Below are positions 12,480 to 24,616 of a stretch of 64,000 nucleotides of DNA, in pieces (position 1 is the stretch's first letter; every line of letters starts with the position of its first letter). The position numbers and the translations under genes were made by a program. Under the pieces are notes generated by a model. The model was not told the DNA's origin and searched no databases. It saw only the letters and a list, made by a program, of their open reading frames with translations. The DNA comes from Lepisosteus oculatus (Eukaryota > Chordata > Actinopteri > Semionotiformes > Lepisosteidae), in contig NC_090697.1 of assembly GCF_040954835.1 (NCBI RefSeq), positions 6,522,501 to 6,586,500 of the forward strand, in the 5' to 3' direction.

Positions 12480-12510
12480 AATTTTTCCTATTAAAGAAAC
12501 AAGACAAAGA
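12480..12510 (-). other. FUT9: Splice acceptor and 5' UTR end of the FUT9 coding exon
   Basis: On the minus strand a T-rich tract (GTCTTTGTCTTGTTTCTTTA) leads to ATAG at 12488-12489. The exon then begins GAAAAATT directly before the start codon. This leaves only 8 bases of 5' UTR in the coding exon and shows that the remaining leader is spliced in from an upstream exon. Confidence 0.85.
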
Positions 12511-12949
12511 CAAACAAACATATAAATAATGATTCCTTGATATTACTGCACATGAGTCTTCTGGTTCTCTAACTGAATGCTTTTCAATAAAAACTGTATG
12601 TTTGGTTTTGAAACTTGTTAAAACACTGTACAGTATGACTAAATTGGAAACACCTGTTAAGTTATACAAAACATAAACTGCTAACAATGCTGAATTGCAT
12701 TTCAATTTTTGCATTTTGTTCTGATAAAAACATGGTTCTCAACAATTAAGTTCAAAAGCTTTCCTCACACAGTAGGTACTGATGCACAAATAGTAACAAT
12801 GCCAAAATTATTCTGTCTAAATTATTCAAATATTTTAAACCTAGATATCAAACAAGATCACAGTTAATGTGAAAGCACAAATTAGAGAATCCTGCATAGT
12901 ATCCAGTATCAAATGTGACACTGTCAAAACGAAAACATAATTTCAAGTG

Positions 12950-13520
12950 TGCCCTGCTCGACCATGGCCCATTATCACACCCCTGACAGTGTTAACGCAC
13001 TGACCCAGTCATCCTCTGGAGATACCACTCTGGGACATTCTGCCACTCTTCCTGTGCAACTGCAGCCAGCTGGTGAAGTCTCTTGATGGCACTGACAAAT
13101 TATTTCACACTCCACAACTGGCTTGCAGAAACCGAGGGCTCGGGGTCTCCATCAATGTGTCATTGACAGATAAAGTTGCCTTCAATCGGCTCCTAAGGTG
13201 TTCTTTTGTTAAAGGGGATTCCTTACCACATCATCACACCCCATAGTTAGCTTGTAAAGTAGACTGCCCCTGAATGGCCTCTGAGCTTGGAGATCATTTT
13301 CACCCACATGCCAAGCTACAGACACTCTGCTGCTGTTAATTTCTTTCCTTAAAATTTCTTGATCTATAGCCAATACAGTCTGATCAGACACAGTCCTGGA
13401 CTGGTATGATGGCTTGCTGTACCCCTGTCCCTCACAGAGTAGGATTCTTGGTTTCTCTGGACTAGTGTTCTGATTATTGAAAGACAATGTCTCCAAAAGG
13501 CAGGCTACCCTGAGTTGCAA
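12950..13520 (-). pseudogene. Tc1/mariner-like transposase remnant
   Basis: Read on the minus strand, 12990-13090 gives a peptide like AVAQEEWQNVPEWYLQRM followed by ...GSVR. That is the carboxy-terminal pattern W..IP..Y...L..SM.RR of Tc1-like transposases. Upstream at about 13160 is a trace of LRSRLKA. Stops and frameshifts break the frame throughout. No terminal inverted repeats were located, so the limits are approximate. Confidence 0.5.
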
Positions 13521-13529
13521 TGACATCTA

Positions 13530-16500
13530 CAGTACCACACAAAGTTCATCACTTTGAACTTAGCATGGTCGCATATTTCAGTGTTCTTGAAATGATTAAA
13601 ATCCTGTCTTTTTTGCTCGGTTGTTTAAATTCTCAAAGACTCTTTAGCTTGTGACTAAACTCAAACATCAAACGCCAAAAAACTGCCACTTTTATAAAAC
13701 CACTTGATTTTAACTCGGTATGGATCAATACTACACAATCAACAAACCCATTTTTAATGATTTAAAACATAAATAAAATCAATTATGTGCTTAATGGGTC
13801 ACCGACATCACACTGCATTTTCATTGTGCATCAGTATAATTATTCTGTCTCATCAATGTTCACAGTCACTGTTAAAAATGATGTCTTTGCTGTTTGAAAG
13901 CTTCCTTTTTCCTTTTATGAGTTAATTCAACATTGGTTAATTAAAAAAATAGCTTCTAGTATGGTCAAAAATAAAGAGCTGAACTGAATTTTTGTTATTT
14001 TTTTCCAGTTGACTGAAGGGAGAGATTGAAATAAAAACCAGTTTGCCTGGTAGATGAAACAAGTTATCTTGTTCCAAACTTTTCAATATTAGAAAGATAA
14101 TTCAGACAGGATATTTTTGTTGTTTAGCTTGTTATAGTGTCAGACCAGCTTTCTTGAATGTGATACTTATTACTGTTTAGTTCCCATCCCATTTAGTTCC
14201 TCATTCCATTTTTCTCCCAAAAATTATCATTACTTTGTCTCTGAGCTCTTCAGCTAAAAAACTGGAAAGACCTCTGTGCACTAACAGTTAAAGCAATTAA
14301 GAGAGCACAATGCCCATACTAAAATTAAGAGATTATCTGCAGAATTATCTGACTGCTTACAGAGTATTTTTCTTTATTCAAATTTCCTACACTAGTTACT
14401 AAATCTGGCAAGTCTGAGACTGTCTCAGAATCCTGCTGTTTTAATGGTTGCTATCTCCGAATAAACGATTCTTTGAGCACATGCCGAGAATCAATTTCTC
14501 ACACAACAAACTGCCACAACAGTAGCTCCACCTACACATGTTTCCACAGGCACTGCACAAGGATCCAGATGCTAACCTATCTGTTGCCAACATAAGACTT
14601 AATGATTGATGTTATCACCTTGAATTTAAGTACGAATCCAAAAGCCTGGGCACTCCAGCACTCAGATTACGAGTGACAATGCACCATCTAATGTGCCTTG
14701 TCTTGCTTGAACCATAACCAGTTGTATTTGTCACAGCTCGACTGTCACATGTTTTTTGTAGATGTTAAGAACACTAATATGCCTTGGTATGAACACTTCT
14801 AAAAAATATGATGAAATCTGAATGAATATTTTGATTATGCATATTAATTACTAAAACTAAAAAGACGTGGTTATGTCTAAAAAATTGGGAATAATTTTAC
14901 AAAAGCTGTTCTGTCTCATATCCCTTTCTATTTTTGTATTAAAGCAAAAATATCCAATTAACTGCATTTTTATTTTTATAGAGAACTTGGTCCTACTCCC
15001 CAAAAATTACAAAATTAAATGTATATTAATTGTGCACTTAGTTAAATAATTAAATCTTTATGATTATGCATTATTTTAACCTTTGAGTTGTGTTAGCAAT
15101 TTAACAGGATTTCATTGTTTTGAAAATATTTTATGTTTTAAGAGACATACTATACAGTACTAAACCAAAGAATTAAACACTTAGAAGACAGTTATAACCT
15201 AATATAGTCTGAAGTATCAAATAAATCACTTTAATGGTTTAGAATTCGATGTTTGTAGTAGCCCGTTATGTTAACTGGAATGTTAAAGTATTTTTTTTAG
15301 ACTAGCAACAGATTATCATCTTGCGTAATCATAATTTATAATAATCTCTTAGCATTTCTTTTGAAATGTTCTGTTTTGGGGGGATTTTTGTCATTCATTA
15401 AAATACAGAAGCTGCTGTATATTCATATGCTGAAAATACTTACATGAACAACCTTATGCTCTGCTAGAGTGCAGGAGTCCAGAAATATCTGGTGATTTTT
15501 AATAAAGAAAACACCAGCAAACAACAAGGAATACTTGGTTAAAATGCGGCATATCAGCTTCTGGTAATACAGAGCAGTAAAAAGAACAGAATCGAAAGCA
15601 TCTCACACCAGATCACAGGTTATGATCTTCTCCTCTGAGTGAATTCTGTGGGAGATTTTTCTCTTGATCTTGATCTTGCACTTGTTGGGCTTCTCACACT
15701 GTCTGCAGCAAGAGCTTCCATCAGTTCTCCTCCCTGTAACTTAAGGAAGCAGAAACAGCAATCACTGCCTTGGTCCCAGAGGTGGATGAAGCTCAATAAA
15801 ACAAAAAGCATCTGCTATGTGGCCTTAATAGCAGTTATATATATATACAGTATAATAGCAGTTATATATACACTACTGTATTTGCCATGTTATGTTGGAT
15901 CATTCTGTCCCATAACAGTGCACTGTATATAGACATACTGTAGAGACAGAACACCCAGAGACACGAAATAGAGGAATCTGTGGACATAAACACTGCACAT
16001 CTGAAATACAATGACATTAGAATCCAGTACTTTCTGGTCTTGTTCAAGGTCACGCTGACAACGGTTGGGAAAACATACATGTTGTTTTGATGTCCAAATC
16101 CTGAATACTGTTTACATCTTACTTCTAATATACTGTATACTGTACGTGCAAATCACCTTCATAATGTTAACTACATTAACTAAGTTGTCGAGTAACCATT
16201 TGTACAGTATGTCTACTGTGAGTATAGTGCTAAATGACACTAAATGAGTGTTTTTATAATGCATTAGACAGTACACATAATCTAAAATAATTACCCCTGG
16301 TTACAATGCCAAGATAAATTTTGTGAACCCCAGCTATAATTATTAGAAGTACATTTTCTTATTATGATACCCTTGTTTAATTGAAAGCAGTCTTTGCTTA
16401 AATAACCAAAAGTGTTTACAGTACATTTACCAATTCAACATTTGAGATGCAATGGTACTGTATATGAAGCAAAAAAAAAGAATTACTGTATTAAGAATCA

Positions 16501-16790
16501 ATGAAAGCAAAAAAATAAATGAACCCCTAATTACTGTAACTAAGCACACATAAAGGGTTAATTTAAGTACCAAGTAAACAAGGACTAAGTCTGAGCAACT
16601 CTGTCCTATAAAATAGTCAGAATCTTTTTGAGTTTGGTCTTCACAAACTTCACAGGTAAGTGTAAACCTACAAAGCAGATAAGTTATAGTTTTTGTGCTG
16701 TGTCCATTAAGAACATCACTTCAATCTTCTTTTCTGTGCTTTTTTCTGACCATCAATGAGTTCTCAAGAAAATGCGTGCATTACCTTGAA
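13530..16790. other. Intronic, AT-rich; one enhancer-like tract
   Basis: There is no gene and no clear repeat. 14400-14720 has balanced composition and includes TTAATGATTGATGTTATC, which carries a PBX/HOX-type TGATTGAT core. 15840-16220 is rich in TATACAGTATA-type palindromes. Confidence 0.4.
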
Positions 16791-16799
16791 TGCCTACTG

Positions 16800-17720
16800 T
16801 CTGCAATTTGGGAATTAATCTTTAATGAGGAACTTTATCGAAAAGCCTTATGAAACTTTAAATGTGTTTTCATTACAGCTGTGACTAATTTACAACATTT
16901 CTAAATCCATGTTGACAATAAACTAGAATTCCATTATCATACGAGCGATTTTCTAGTTTAGTTCTAATTACCGTCTCCATAACCTTGCACATAATGTAAT
17001 AGGAGCAAGACACATTGGTCTATAATTACTTTGGTTAGTTTTGTCACCCTTTGTGTGGATCTGTATTAGAAATTTTCCAGTCACTGTGTGTTAGTCTGAT
17101 ATTGTGTTTTTTGTTATCGTTCATAACATAATAATAATAACATCACTTTATTAACCCTTTACAATTTCTTGCAGTAGGAATTTGTCTTTTCACATGCCCC
17201 AGCTTGCTCTCCATGAGACACACAGACAGGGAGAGAGCATGGGGTCAGAGCACAACACTCCTGGAGCAGTTGGGGTTAAGGGCCTTGCTCAGGGACCCAA
17301 CAGAGTAGGATTCATCTGCCAGATGCAGGATTTGAACCAGCAACCTTCTAGCCATAGGCACAGATCCTTAGCCACAGAGCCACCACTCCACCCAGTCCAA
17401 CATCCATCATTTTCTTTTACTACAATTGAATACCATCAGGCTCTGGAGATTTCTTTATCTTAATTGTGTCTAGTAGCTGTAATACCTCTTCCACTGCTGT
17501 GTAAATATAATTACATATAGAGCTGTTGTCCTCATCCACGTTGCCTTTTTTTGCCTGAGCTAAAGACCAGTCTAACCTATCAGTAATTTCCCCTTCAGTC
17601 TTTTAAAGTTTCCCATTATTTCCTTGATTATATCATTTAGTGTTCCACATCATTTAATAGCTCTCACTGCAATAAAACCTTCTTCTCTATCTTGACTTTC
17701 CCAACAACATTTTTCATCTG
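16800..17720 (-). pseudogene. LINE reverse transcriptase remnant, split by a SINE
   Basis: On the minus strand 16980-17100 reads SDWKISNTDPHKG, then a frame slip, then DKTNQSNYRPM and a KVME-like run. This is the segment DWK.ANV.PI.KKGDK..P.NYRPISLTS..CKVME that precedes the palm of CR1/L2-group reverse transcriptases. The frame is broken by stops. The SINE at 17145-17398 interrupts it, and 17400-17720 appears to be the upstream continuation. Confidence 0.55.
17145..17398 (-). repeat. tRNA-derived SINE, minus strand, nested in a LINE
   Basis: The right end reads, on the minus strand, as a tRNA-like head: GGTGGCTCTGTGGCTAAGGA with an A-box-like start, then GGTTCAAATCCTG as the B box near 17335. 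A conserved body follows (GGCCCTTAACCCC, CTCCATG) and an AAATTGT...TTAATAAAGTGATG tail. AACATC occurs on both sides (17139-17144 and 17399-17404) as a likely target duplication. A second copy is at 56110-56370. Confidence 0.75.
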
Positions 17721-18079
17721 TGCTTGCAGTTAACTGCACTGCTTCTCTTTAACTGGCTGTTTTAAAATAATTTTAAAAGTACTATTTTTCTCCTTCTGTT
17801 TTTCTTAATTGATTTATTAAACCTTTTGAATTCTCCCTTTCAACATTTTGATATACTTTTAAAATTAATCTGTTCTGTGCTTAAACAGAATATCTTTAAA
17901 ATGCTGTCACCCACTCTCTGGTGATTCTTTATCTTGGTGCATTTTATTTCTTATCTCATTCCTCAACCCACCTCATACCTTCATAACAAATTTGTAGTTC
18001 TTTCCTTTCTTTTGACTTTACTTATACAATTTTAATTTGTTTTATGAATACCATAGTATCATTGCACTAGTCTAATGAT

Positions 18080-18165
18080 TCTCTCATTTTAGTTGTGGCA
18101 GTATGGAACAAGCTACCCAGCCACATTGTTGAAATCAGTACCCTGGTTTCTTTCGAGTAACTGTG
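18080..18165 (+). pseudogene. Fragment of LINE ORF carboxy terminus
   Basis: It contains GTATGGAACAAGCTACCCAGCC, then ACATTGTTGAAATCAGTACCCTGGTTTC. This is the coding pattern WN.LP..VV.A.TLVSFK that ends the reverse transcriptase ORF of a fish LINE. Longer related remnants are at 24902-25495, 41128-41375 and 56375-56665. Confidence 0.5.
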
Positions 18166-18232
18166 AGTAACTCATCACTTCTTCATAGTCAACAATTTCA
18201 TGTTTCTATCTCACTTAAAATATTCAGTCTTA

Positions 18233-19042
18233 TTAAAGGGGAACTGCAATGCTATGTTTAGATTGTGGGGCTTATAGTGAATCAGCAAGGATGAGCGCAT
18301 TTCAAATCAGGATGAAACTACCAAGCACGCAGTAACATGTATAACCTTCAATTTACATCACAAAATTGACAAAGTTTCAATGTATCATTTCCATTGGTGG
18401 TTTTTTGTGGTAAATCACACCAAGAAGAAAAATTCTAGCAGGATGTATATTTTTGTAGCCCATGCTGTCGCCTGAACAGCTGATTTGAATTAGTGCAGCT
18501 GAACTGAAATCATCACATCGACTTTAAGACAGTTTTGTAAACAGATACTACTTGTTAACATACAGTTCATGTTCAGTTTTAGATTACAAACATTTCTGGG
18601 GTGAAATGTCTGCTGCACAACCTTTACTTACATCACACTGAATCGCATCGAGAAACTTGTCAATGGGACCAACATTATTAGCCATTTCTTGGCTTGTTCA
18701 CAATCCTTTGGAAAAGGAAACAGTTTGACTTTCTGCTAACCTCTGTGCGGTGCACGACCACTATGTTCTGAATAGCCAAATATTTGACAGTGAGGCATCA
18801 TTTAAAATATTACATGAAATAATAAAGACAAAAACGAATTAACGTTGTTGGGAAACCACATTTCTCATTTTCTTACAGTGTCTAGCGAGCAGGAAGGGCT
18901 GCTTTTGTGCAGTAATTTAGCTAAATTCACAATTTAATACCAAATTTGAAATTTGTAAAATGTTGTGATACCTTCAAATGATTGAATTTGTTACCAAGAT
19001 TTAATATTGGTTTTGAGAAATTGGGACTGCAGTTCCCTTTAA
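18233..19042 (-). mobile_element. TTAA-flanked MITE, copy 2 (inverted)
   Basis: The ends are TTAA-AGGGGAACTGCAATG on the left and GACTGCAGTTCCC-TTTAA on the right, so the TTAA duplication and terminal inverted repeats are kept. Its right end on the minus strand (CAGTCCCAATTTCTCA, then ATTAAATCTTGG) matches the left end of copies 1 and 3, so it is inserted in the opposite orientation. It is about 230 bp longer than copy 1. No transposase is present. Confidence 0.8.
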
Positions 19043-19806
19043 CTTTGAGTATGCCTATAGCTTTCACAGAACATATACTTTTTCATAGAACATAAATATA
19101 GTAGCCCATTTCACAATGCAGGGACATTGAAGTCTTAAAAAAAAAGTTGCATGCTTTAGAGGTATCCAAATGTTTAAAATTCACATCAAAGCACCCTATT
19201 TAAAAATGGTAAAACAATGGGAAACCTTTATGGTGTTTGCTATTAAGCAAACTGCCATTGTTCTGTTAAAGTTATTCTAAATTTAAGTCAGACTAAACCA
19301 ACTGCTGTTAAATCATTAAGCAAGCTTTCTCAGAACATCAACAGCGAAGACAGGATAAAAAGAATAGGCAAAGAGCTATTGCTTTGGGAACACTGTAATT
19401 CATGCCAATAAATCTCTCTGAATTTGATTTTGAGAGAGTAGAGAGAAAGAAGAGAAGAGACAGGCGAACAAAAGGAAGAAGATGGTGAGTAGTCTGTCTT
19501 TTCCCAGGTCCCTGACATTTCAGATGACACACCAGAAACATAATAAAGAAGTGAGGGAGACCAGAATACAGGACTACAAGCAGAAGGAGCTCTAATCTTG
19601 AGCTACTGTTCGGGTAAACTGGCCATGTGATACACATTCTGTGTGTCTGATGTCTGAATGTATCACAGCAACGTAATACTGAGCAAACCAGTACCAGCTG
19701 ATGGTGTTGATTTGGATCAGTGGTCTTCAAAAAGGAGATTATTGAAGGGTTATTGAAGACAGGAATGCCATTTTATTTTAAGGAACTGACGTTTTCTTCA
19801 AGTATC

Positions 19807-19990
19807 TGTCACGCCCTGTACTCCTAGAGGGCGCTGCTCTTCTGTCCTGTTCCTAGTTCCCTGTGATTATTCATGTCTTTCTGTTGTGTCTTGTTGTGTA
19901 GCCTATTTACTTCCTGTGTCTGCTCTGCTCCTTGCCCAGCATTGAGCGTTCAGATGTCTTCCCGCCTAGTACCAGGTCGTCTCCTCCTCC
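19807..19990 (+). mobile_element. Truncated LTR fragment
   Basis: TGTCACGCC.TGTACTCCTAGAGGGCGCT and the following 170 bp match the first half of the solo LTR at 20666. Similarity stops after ACCAGGTCG near 19985, so the 3' half is missing. Confidence 0.65.
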
Positions 19991-20665
19991 ATTTTTCACT
20001 GTGAATTCTGCTAATGTGTGCTTTGCATAGAATACACTCATCACATTCTTATTCAATAAATATGACTACTCTATATATATAGTATATATACTGTATATAG
20101 TAGCAATATATAAAACACTAGTATGGCAATTTGAATTATTGTGGATTTAAAGACGCTAGAAAGAGAGATGAGGATTTGGACAAATCAAACATGTTTTAGG
20201 GCAGTTCTTACTTCTTGTTCTGAAGATCCACAGCCCTGTAGTCCTGACAGAAAATCCAAATGGCTCGATGACTGAAAACTTGGAATCGGTTGTGAATAAT
20301 ACCAACTAAACCACCACTTTTAATCCATTTGCTCATAGAGTTTGTCAGAATTAAAACCAGGAGACTTTGTGGCTCCCCAGGACCCCAAAACTCAAGTAAG
20401 AATCAAGTAAGAATAAGTGTTTTAGGGGTTGGTGTCTTAACAACTTTGATCCCACTGTCAAATTTAGAATTGTATGTTTTTTTTTAATTTCATACATAAA
20501 TGTCAAAATAAAAGGATAAATATAATATCATTATGTACTGAACTAGAAGAATGCAGAGAAAAAAAAAACAAGCTAAGCGATATAGATTTAATATATTTAG
20601 ACCAAATTTGTTGTGTTACAACATTCACAGGTCCAAAAGTCCAAGGTCATGAACCAATCGCAAAC

Positions 20666-20988
20666 TGTCACGCCCAGTACTCCTAGAGGGCGCTCTACTT
20701 CTCTCTTGTCCCTCGTTCCCTGTGATTATTCATGTCTTTCTGGTGTGTCTTGTTGTGTAGCCTATTTATGTCCTGCTTCTGCTCTGCTCCTCGCTCAGCA
20801 TTGAGGTTCGGATGTCCTGAGACCCGCATAGCACCAGGTCGCCCCACGTCCGCTACCTGAGGGCATAGGTTTCTATACGGCATCTCCTGAACAGCTGAGC
20901 CCGGGCTAACCCCCGTCTCGCTGCTACGCATAGGGTTTTTATCGCTCTCTTGCCATTCCACGGTTTGTCCTTTCCGACATCCCTGACA
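20666..20988 (+). mobile_element. Solo LTR with exact target duplication
   Basis: It starts TGTCACG at 20666 and ends CCCTGACA at 20988, and is flanked by CAAAC on both sides (20661-20665 and 20989-20993). The termini equal those of the solo LTR at 235-695. A second, truncated copy lies 860 bp upstream. Because this copy has its own target duplication, the two are separate insertions, not one element with two LTRs. Confidence 0.8.
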
Positions 20989-21069
20989 CAAACCACTGGT
21001 GTTGGCATGGTCTCTCATTTGACTGGATGGCAATTCCAAAATGGCACTGACAAAGCTCAATAAGGCATT

Positions 21070-21700
21070 TTAAGGTCTTATTTTGAATCAATTGAACACA
21101 CTTCAGTTTCCCAATGGCACACTGCTGACTGCTGCTACTGCTGACAAGTGCGCCTTTCACAATGAAGCCTACTTCGGACATATAGATAATACAACACTTG
21201 GACCCAATAAATTAGTTTTTGCTTACACTTGGCCCACATTAATCAAAGCCTTCAGGATTGTTTCCAAAGTATTTGCCAAACATTTTGTGGTTACATGAAA
21301 GGAAAGGTATTCATCATGATTTTGCTTTAGAAAGCCCTATCACTTCTGCACCTTTTCTGTGTAAATTAAAGCAGACATTTTGCTGAGGACTTGGCTCCTT
21401 GTGCCATAGCCCAATTGAATGAGAAAGAAAATCAAATCACTGTCTGTTGGTTACTATGGTACGAAAAATCCAGCAGAGGTAAATTGAGATTTAAAGTAGG
21501 TTAATGCTGCAAGTGGCATTAATGTCCCTGCAGCCACAGGGGTCATGAATGAGAAAGAATGGCTGCTTGGGTGCCACGTTGATTTTGTTTCTTTCAAACA
21601 GTGAATGCAAATCAAATCCAACAGCACCCAGGATGTCAAAAGAGAGGTTTGGACATCCCAAACTGCTTCACCTAGAAAATATTTATCATTGTACACCATG
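21070..21700. promoter_or_regulatory. Candidate intronic enhancer 1
   Basis: A non-repetitive tract with balanced composition, clustering TAAATTAAAGC, GGTTAATGCTGC, GGCATTAATGTC and a perfect POU octamer ATGCAAAT near 21607. Such clusters typify conserved enhancers in developmental genes. Conservation cannot be tested here, so this is a hypothesis. Confidence 0.3.
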
Positions 21701-22129
21701 TTACTATATATATATGCTATATATACTTAATATTATAATAATGAGAAGCTGAAATCTTATTGAGGATATCTCTATTTATAGAAAGCGTTTAACATGGGTC
21801 ATCATATGAAAAGACAATGGTTACTGTATTCTAATCTTGAGAACGTGGTACTCTATGTATTTTGATATTTCTAAAAGTGAATCTAGAAATTAAATTAGTC
21901 AGCAAGGTTAGTCAACCAGCAACCTCTTGGTTTTCCGGAAAAACTCCTGTGATTTGTCAAGTGCTTTCAAGCTTCCAGTGATGTCAGTGAGAGAGGTGGG
22001 GTTTCCCCACTTTGATCTTCCTGTCCTGCAAGGTGCTATGCTGATTGTAAGATGTAAAGCGATGAATGGCTGTGTAGGAAGACTTAAGAAAATGAGATGA
22101 TTTTCTATGTATTTATATGTATAAATACA

Positions 22130-22300
22130 TTATGTATTTAATCCATTTGCAACCCTAAATCAGTTCAGATGCAAATGAAGAGTTTCAGAGGTCAAAAGTA
22201 GTTAAATTGTCACTGTGACTGCATAATCAAAGTGCATTAACATGACTTCAGAGTACTGTAAATACCACGTTTGCTTTACATTCTCTCTGATAGATACAGA
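22130..22300. promoter_or_regulatory. Candidate intronic enhancer 2
   Basis: It contains CAGATGCAAATGAAG (POU octamer), GTGACTGCATAATC and GTGCATTAACATGAC within about 120 bp, in non-repeat sequence of the FUT9 intron. Inference only. Confidence 0.25.
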
Positions 22301-22754
22301 ATTTCAAGTCACAACTTACTGATACAACAAATATGATAAAGTGGCAGAGAAGCACTAGAAGGTGAGGTATCCCTTTGAGTAAAGTGATGTTGATTATTAA
22401 GATAAGGAATGTGCATTATAAAACTCAGACACTAGCCAAATCAGGCCACCCTTCCAAACTGAGCAGCTCATAAGGCAGGAAAGACATTTGGAATGCCAAG
22501 GTGATTTTCTAAAGATTTGATTGATATGTCTGAGATGGGAGTCACTATTCATACATTGACAGTATCCTGGTCGCAGGCTAACTTGGATGAGTGAAAATCA
22601 AGGTTTGACTGGAAAAGACCTTAATTCCTGTATGAGGTATACTGCATAAGTGCAGGTTTTGTGGTTAGACAAGAAAAAAATGTAACTTTGAAATGCAAAT
22701 ATAAAGTCGTACATACATCTGGAGCATTCTCAACATACTGTAGCACATCACATA

Positions 22755-22850
22755 GCTAGCACCATCCCAGGTGTCAAGTATGGCGGTGGAAACATCATTA
22801 TATGTGGCGATAATAGCTAGGGACCTATCTAGGGGAGGCACAATTACAAA
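22755..22850 (+). pseudogene. Tc1-like transposase fragment
   Basis: ACCATCCCAGGTGTCAAGTATGG followed by CGGTGGAAACATCATTATATGTGG encodes a worn version of VKHGGGSIM.WG, the block before the second catalytic aspartate of Tc1 transposases. The rest is not recognisable. Confidence 0.5.
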
Positions 22851-22930
22851 GAAGCAAAGAAGATGGACTTAAATACTTTTAACCCATCTGAGCAGCAGGT
22901 TAATGATGCACAAGTCACAGATGTATTTCG

Positions 22931-23245
22931 GCCAGCAGTCATATCACCCTGCGACACACAACTGGCAACCCACTGAAGCTCAGCAGGTGTGAACCTGGTC
23001 TCTACCTGAATGGGACATCTCCTGGGAAAGAGGTGTTACTGGGGCTAGTAGGGGGTGCTCATCCTGCAGCCTGTGTGGGTCCTAATGCCCCAATATAGTG
23101 ATGGAGACACTATACTGTAAAAACGGGCACACGCTATGGCTGCTGTTTCATCATCCAGGTGGGGGCTGGTGGTGGAGGTTAATCCCCATTACCTGTAAAG
23201 CACTTTGATTGGAGCCTCCAGAAAAGTGCAATATAAGTGTAAGGA

Positions 23246-23314
<69 letters not shown>
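22931..23314 (+). repeat. 5S-rRNA-derived SINE (SINE3 type) with ATT tail
   Basis: The head (22941-23040) follows 5S rRNA: ATATCACCCTG, then GAAGCTCAGCAGG (5S GAAGCTAAGCAGG, box A region), CCTGGTCTCTACCTGAATGGGA and CTCCTGGGAAA. The body and tail contain CACTATACTGTAAAAAC, ACCTGTAAAGCACTTTGA and CCAGAAAAGTGCAATATAAG, then the ATT microsatellite. Part of the usual body between the two is deleted. A 5'-truncated relative lies at 45156-45418. 5S-derived SINE3 elements are known from zebrafish and other fish. Confidence 0.85.
23246..23314 (+). repeat. ATT microsatellite, about 23 units
   Basis: An uninterrupted ATT run forms the 3' tail of the SINE3 copy. Its purity suggests recent slippage. Confidence 0.95.
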
Positions 23315-23469
23315 TTAGGGTGTCTTGTCCTGTACAGAATCCATAAAAAAAGATCTTCCTTTTCTTGTGGCTTCTAAAAACATTTTATTTTCAACACACG
23401 TAAGCAACCACCATAATGTCTGCTCCTTCATCAGGTCTAGAAGCTAGCTTTTGCTAAGAAAGACACATT

Positions 23470-24420
23470 CCAAAACAACATTTCAGAAGAGCCCTCTTCC
23501 TTCTCATTGATTCATTAGTTTGCTCCCTGCATCTGTCCTCCTTTGTCTAGCATGTGTTTTGGGCAACTTTGACTGGGTAATTCCATTTTTACTTCAGCAT
23601 TCACACAATCTTTAGTTTGTTATTGGACAGCCCAATCAAGCTTTCTAAAATGACTGAAGAAGCACTCTGTCCACTTTGACTATGAGCTTACATTGCCTCA
23701 CTTTAACCAAGGCCAACAACGGAGGCAGTCTGCAGCTCGACTCCCCATCAGTCACTGCACACTCCCATACCAGTGATTAAATAATAATTGCTGCTTATGG
23801 TAATTAAAAGCCCTGTTGCATTGTTCAGCTTGTTGTGTTTTTGTTTGCTCCGGCAGAGGTCTTCCCTCTGATTTAATTTGTACTTTCTTTTTAAAATTCA
23901 ACGTTTCCAAGGGAGCCTTCAAAACAATGACCTGTCATGACAGCATACCTCTCAAGGCAGTACCCCCAAATTTAAAAATGCTACAATTAAATATTCAGCA
24001 ACAAACATAAACTGGATTTCACTATTAAATCCCCAAATCTCTAATCACCTACTCTATGCATATGAATTTACAGATCTCAGTCCGTATTATAATTCCTCTA
24101 GCAAACACGCATCTCTCCAATAACAGCATGTCCTATTTTCAATGGTGCTCCGTCATAACAAAGGGGAGGCAGACTGCGGCCTGGGGGAACTAAAAAGCCA
24201 CTATCTCACTCATGTTAAAAAGACGCAATTCATCCAGTAAGAAGCCATTTTTAGAGACACAGGGCTAGGGGGCAGAAGTGTGGAGTCTGTGTGAAATAGA
24301 TAGACAGCTAACTGGAGAAAGCCAAAAGGCTTTCTCTCCCTTGCTTTACAAAAAGTGATGAGCAATCTTCCTGCTCATGTGTTGGTTGTTATAGAATAAA
24401 ATCTGGGTGAAGTGCATTTT
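23470..24420. promoter_or_regulatory. Candidate intronic enhancer 3 (strongest)
   Basis: A 0.95-kb non-repetitive tract with balanced composition. 23780-23850 packs TAAATAATAATTGC, GGTAATTAAAAG and a SOX-like CATTGTTCAGC. 24050-24075 has TATGCATATGAATTT, a POU-type palindrome. AT-rich homeodomain sites within otherwise complex sequence, inside the intron of a gene known to be controlled in neural progenitors, make this the best cis-regulatory candidate. This is an inference without alignment. Confidence 0.35.
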
Positions 24421-24616
24421 CCTGACAACCTTATCACTGAGCACCTGATGTCGTCATTTAGGACTGTCTCCCATTTTTGCTCTTAATATGTTGCTTACAC
24501 ATTGTTCTTAATATATTTTTGCTTCTGTGAATATTAGGTTTGGGCAGTTGGACAGGATTGAGCGAAGACTGGATAGTGAAGTGTAGGTGAAACACGGAGA
24601 AAAACCTGCTTGACTC

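Noticed and set aside
12480-12521. A start codon for FUT9 14 codons further upstream (12521)
   Set aside because: It lies upstream of a clear TTTAATAG acceptor at 12488-12489. The downstream ATG gives the family length of 359 and the conserved amino terminus.
19807-20988. One LTR retrotransposon with LTRs at 19807 and 20666
   Set aside because: The second copy has its own exact CAAAC duplication on both sides, so they are independent insertions. The first is truncated.
23246-23314. The ATT run as a CRISPR-like or regulatory repeat
   Set aside because: It is a simple microsatellite forming the tail of a SINE3, as at 45375-45418.
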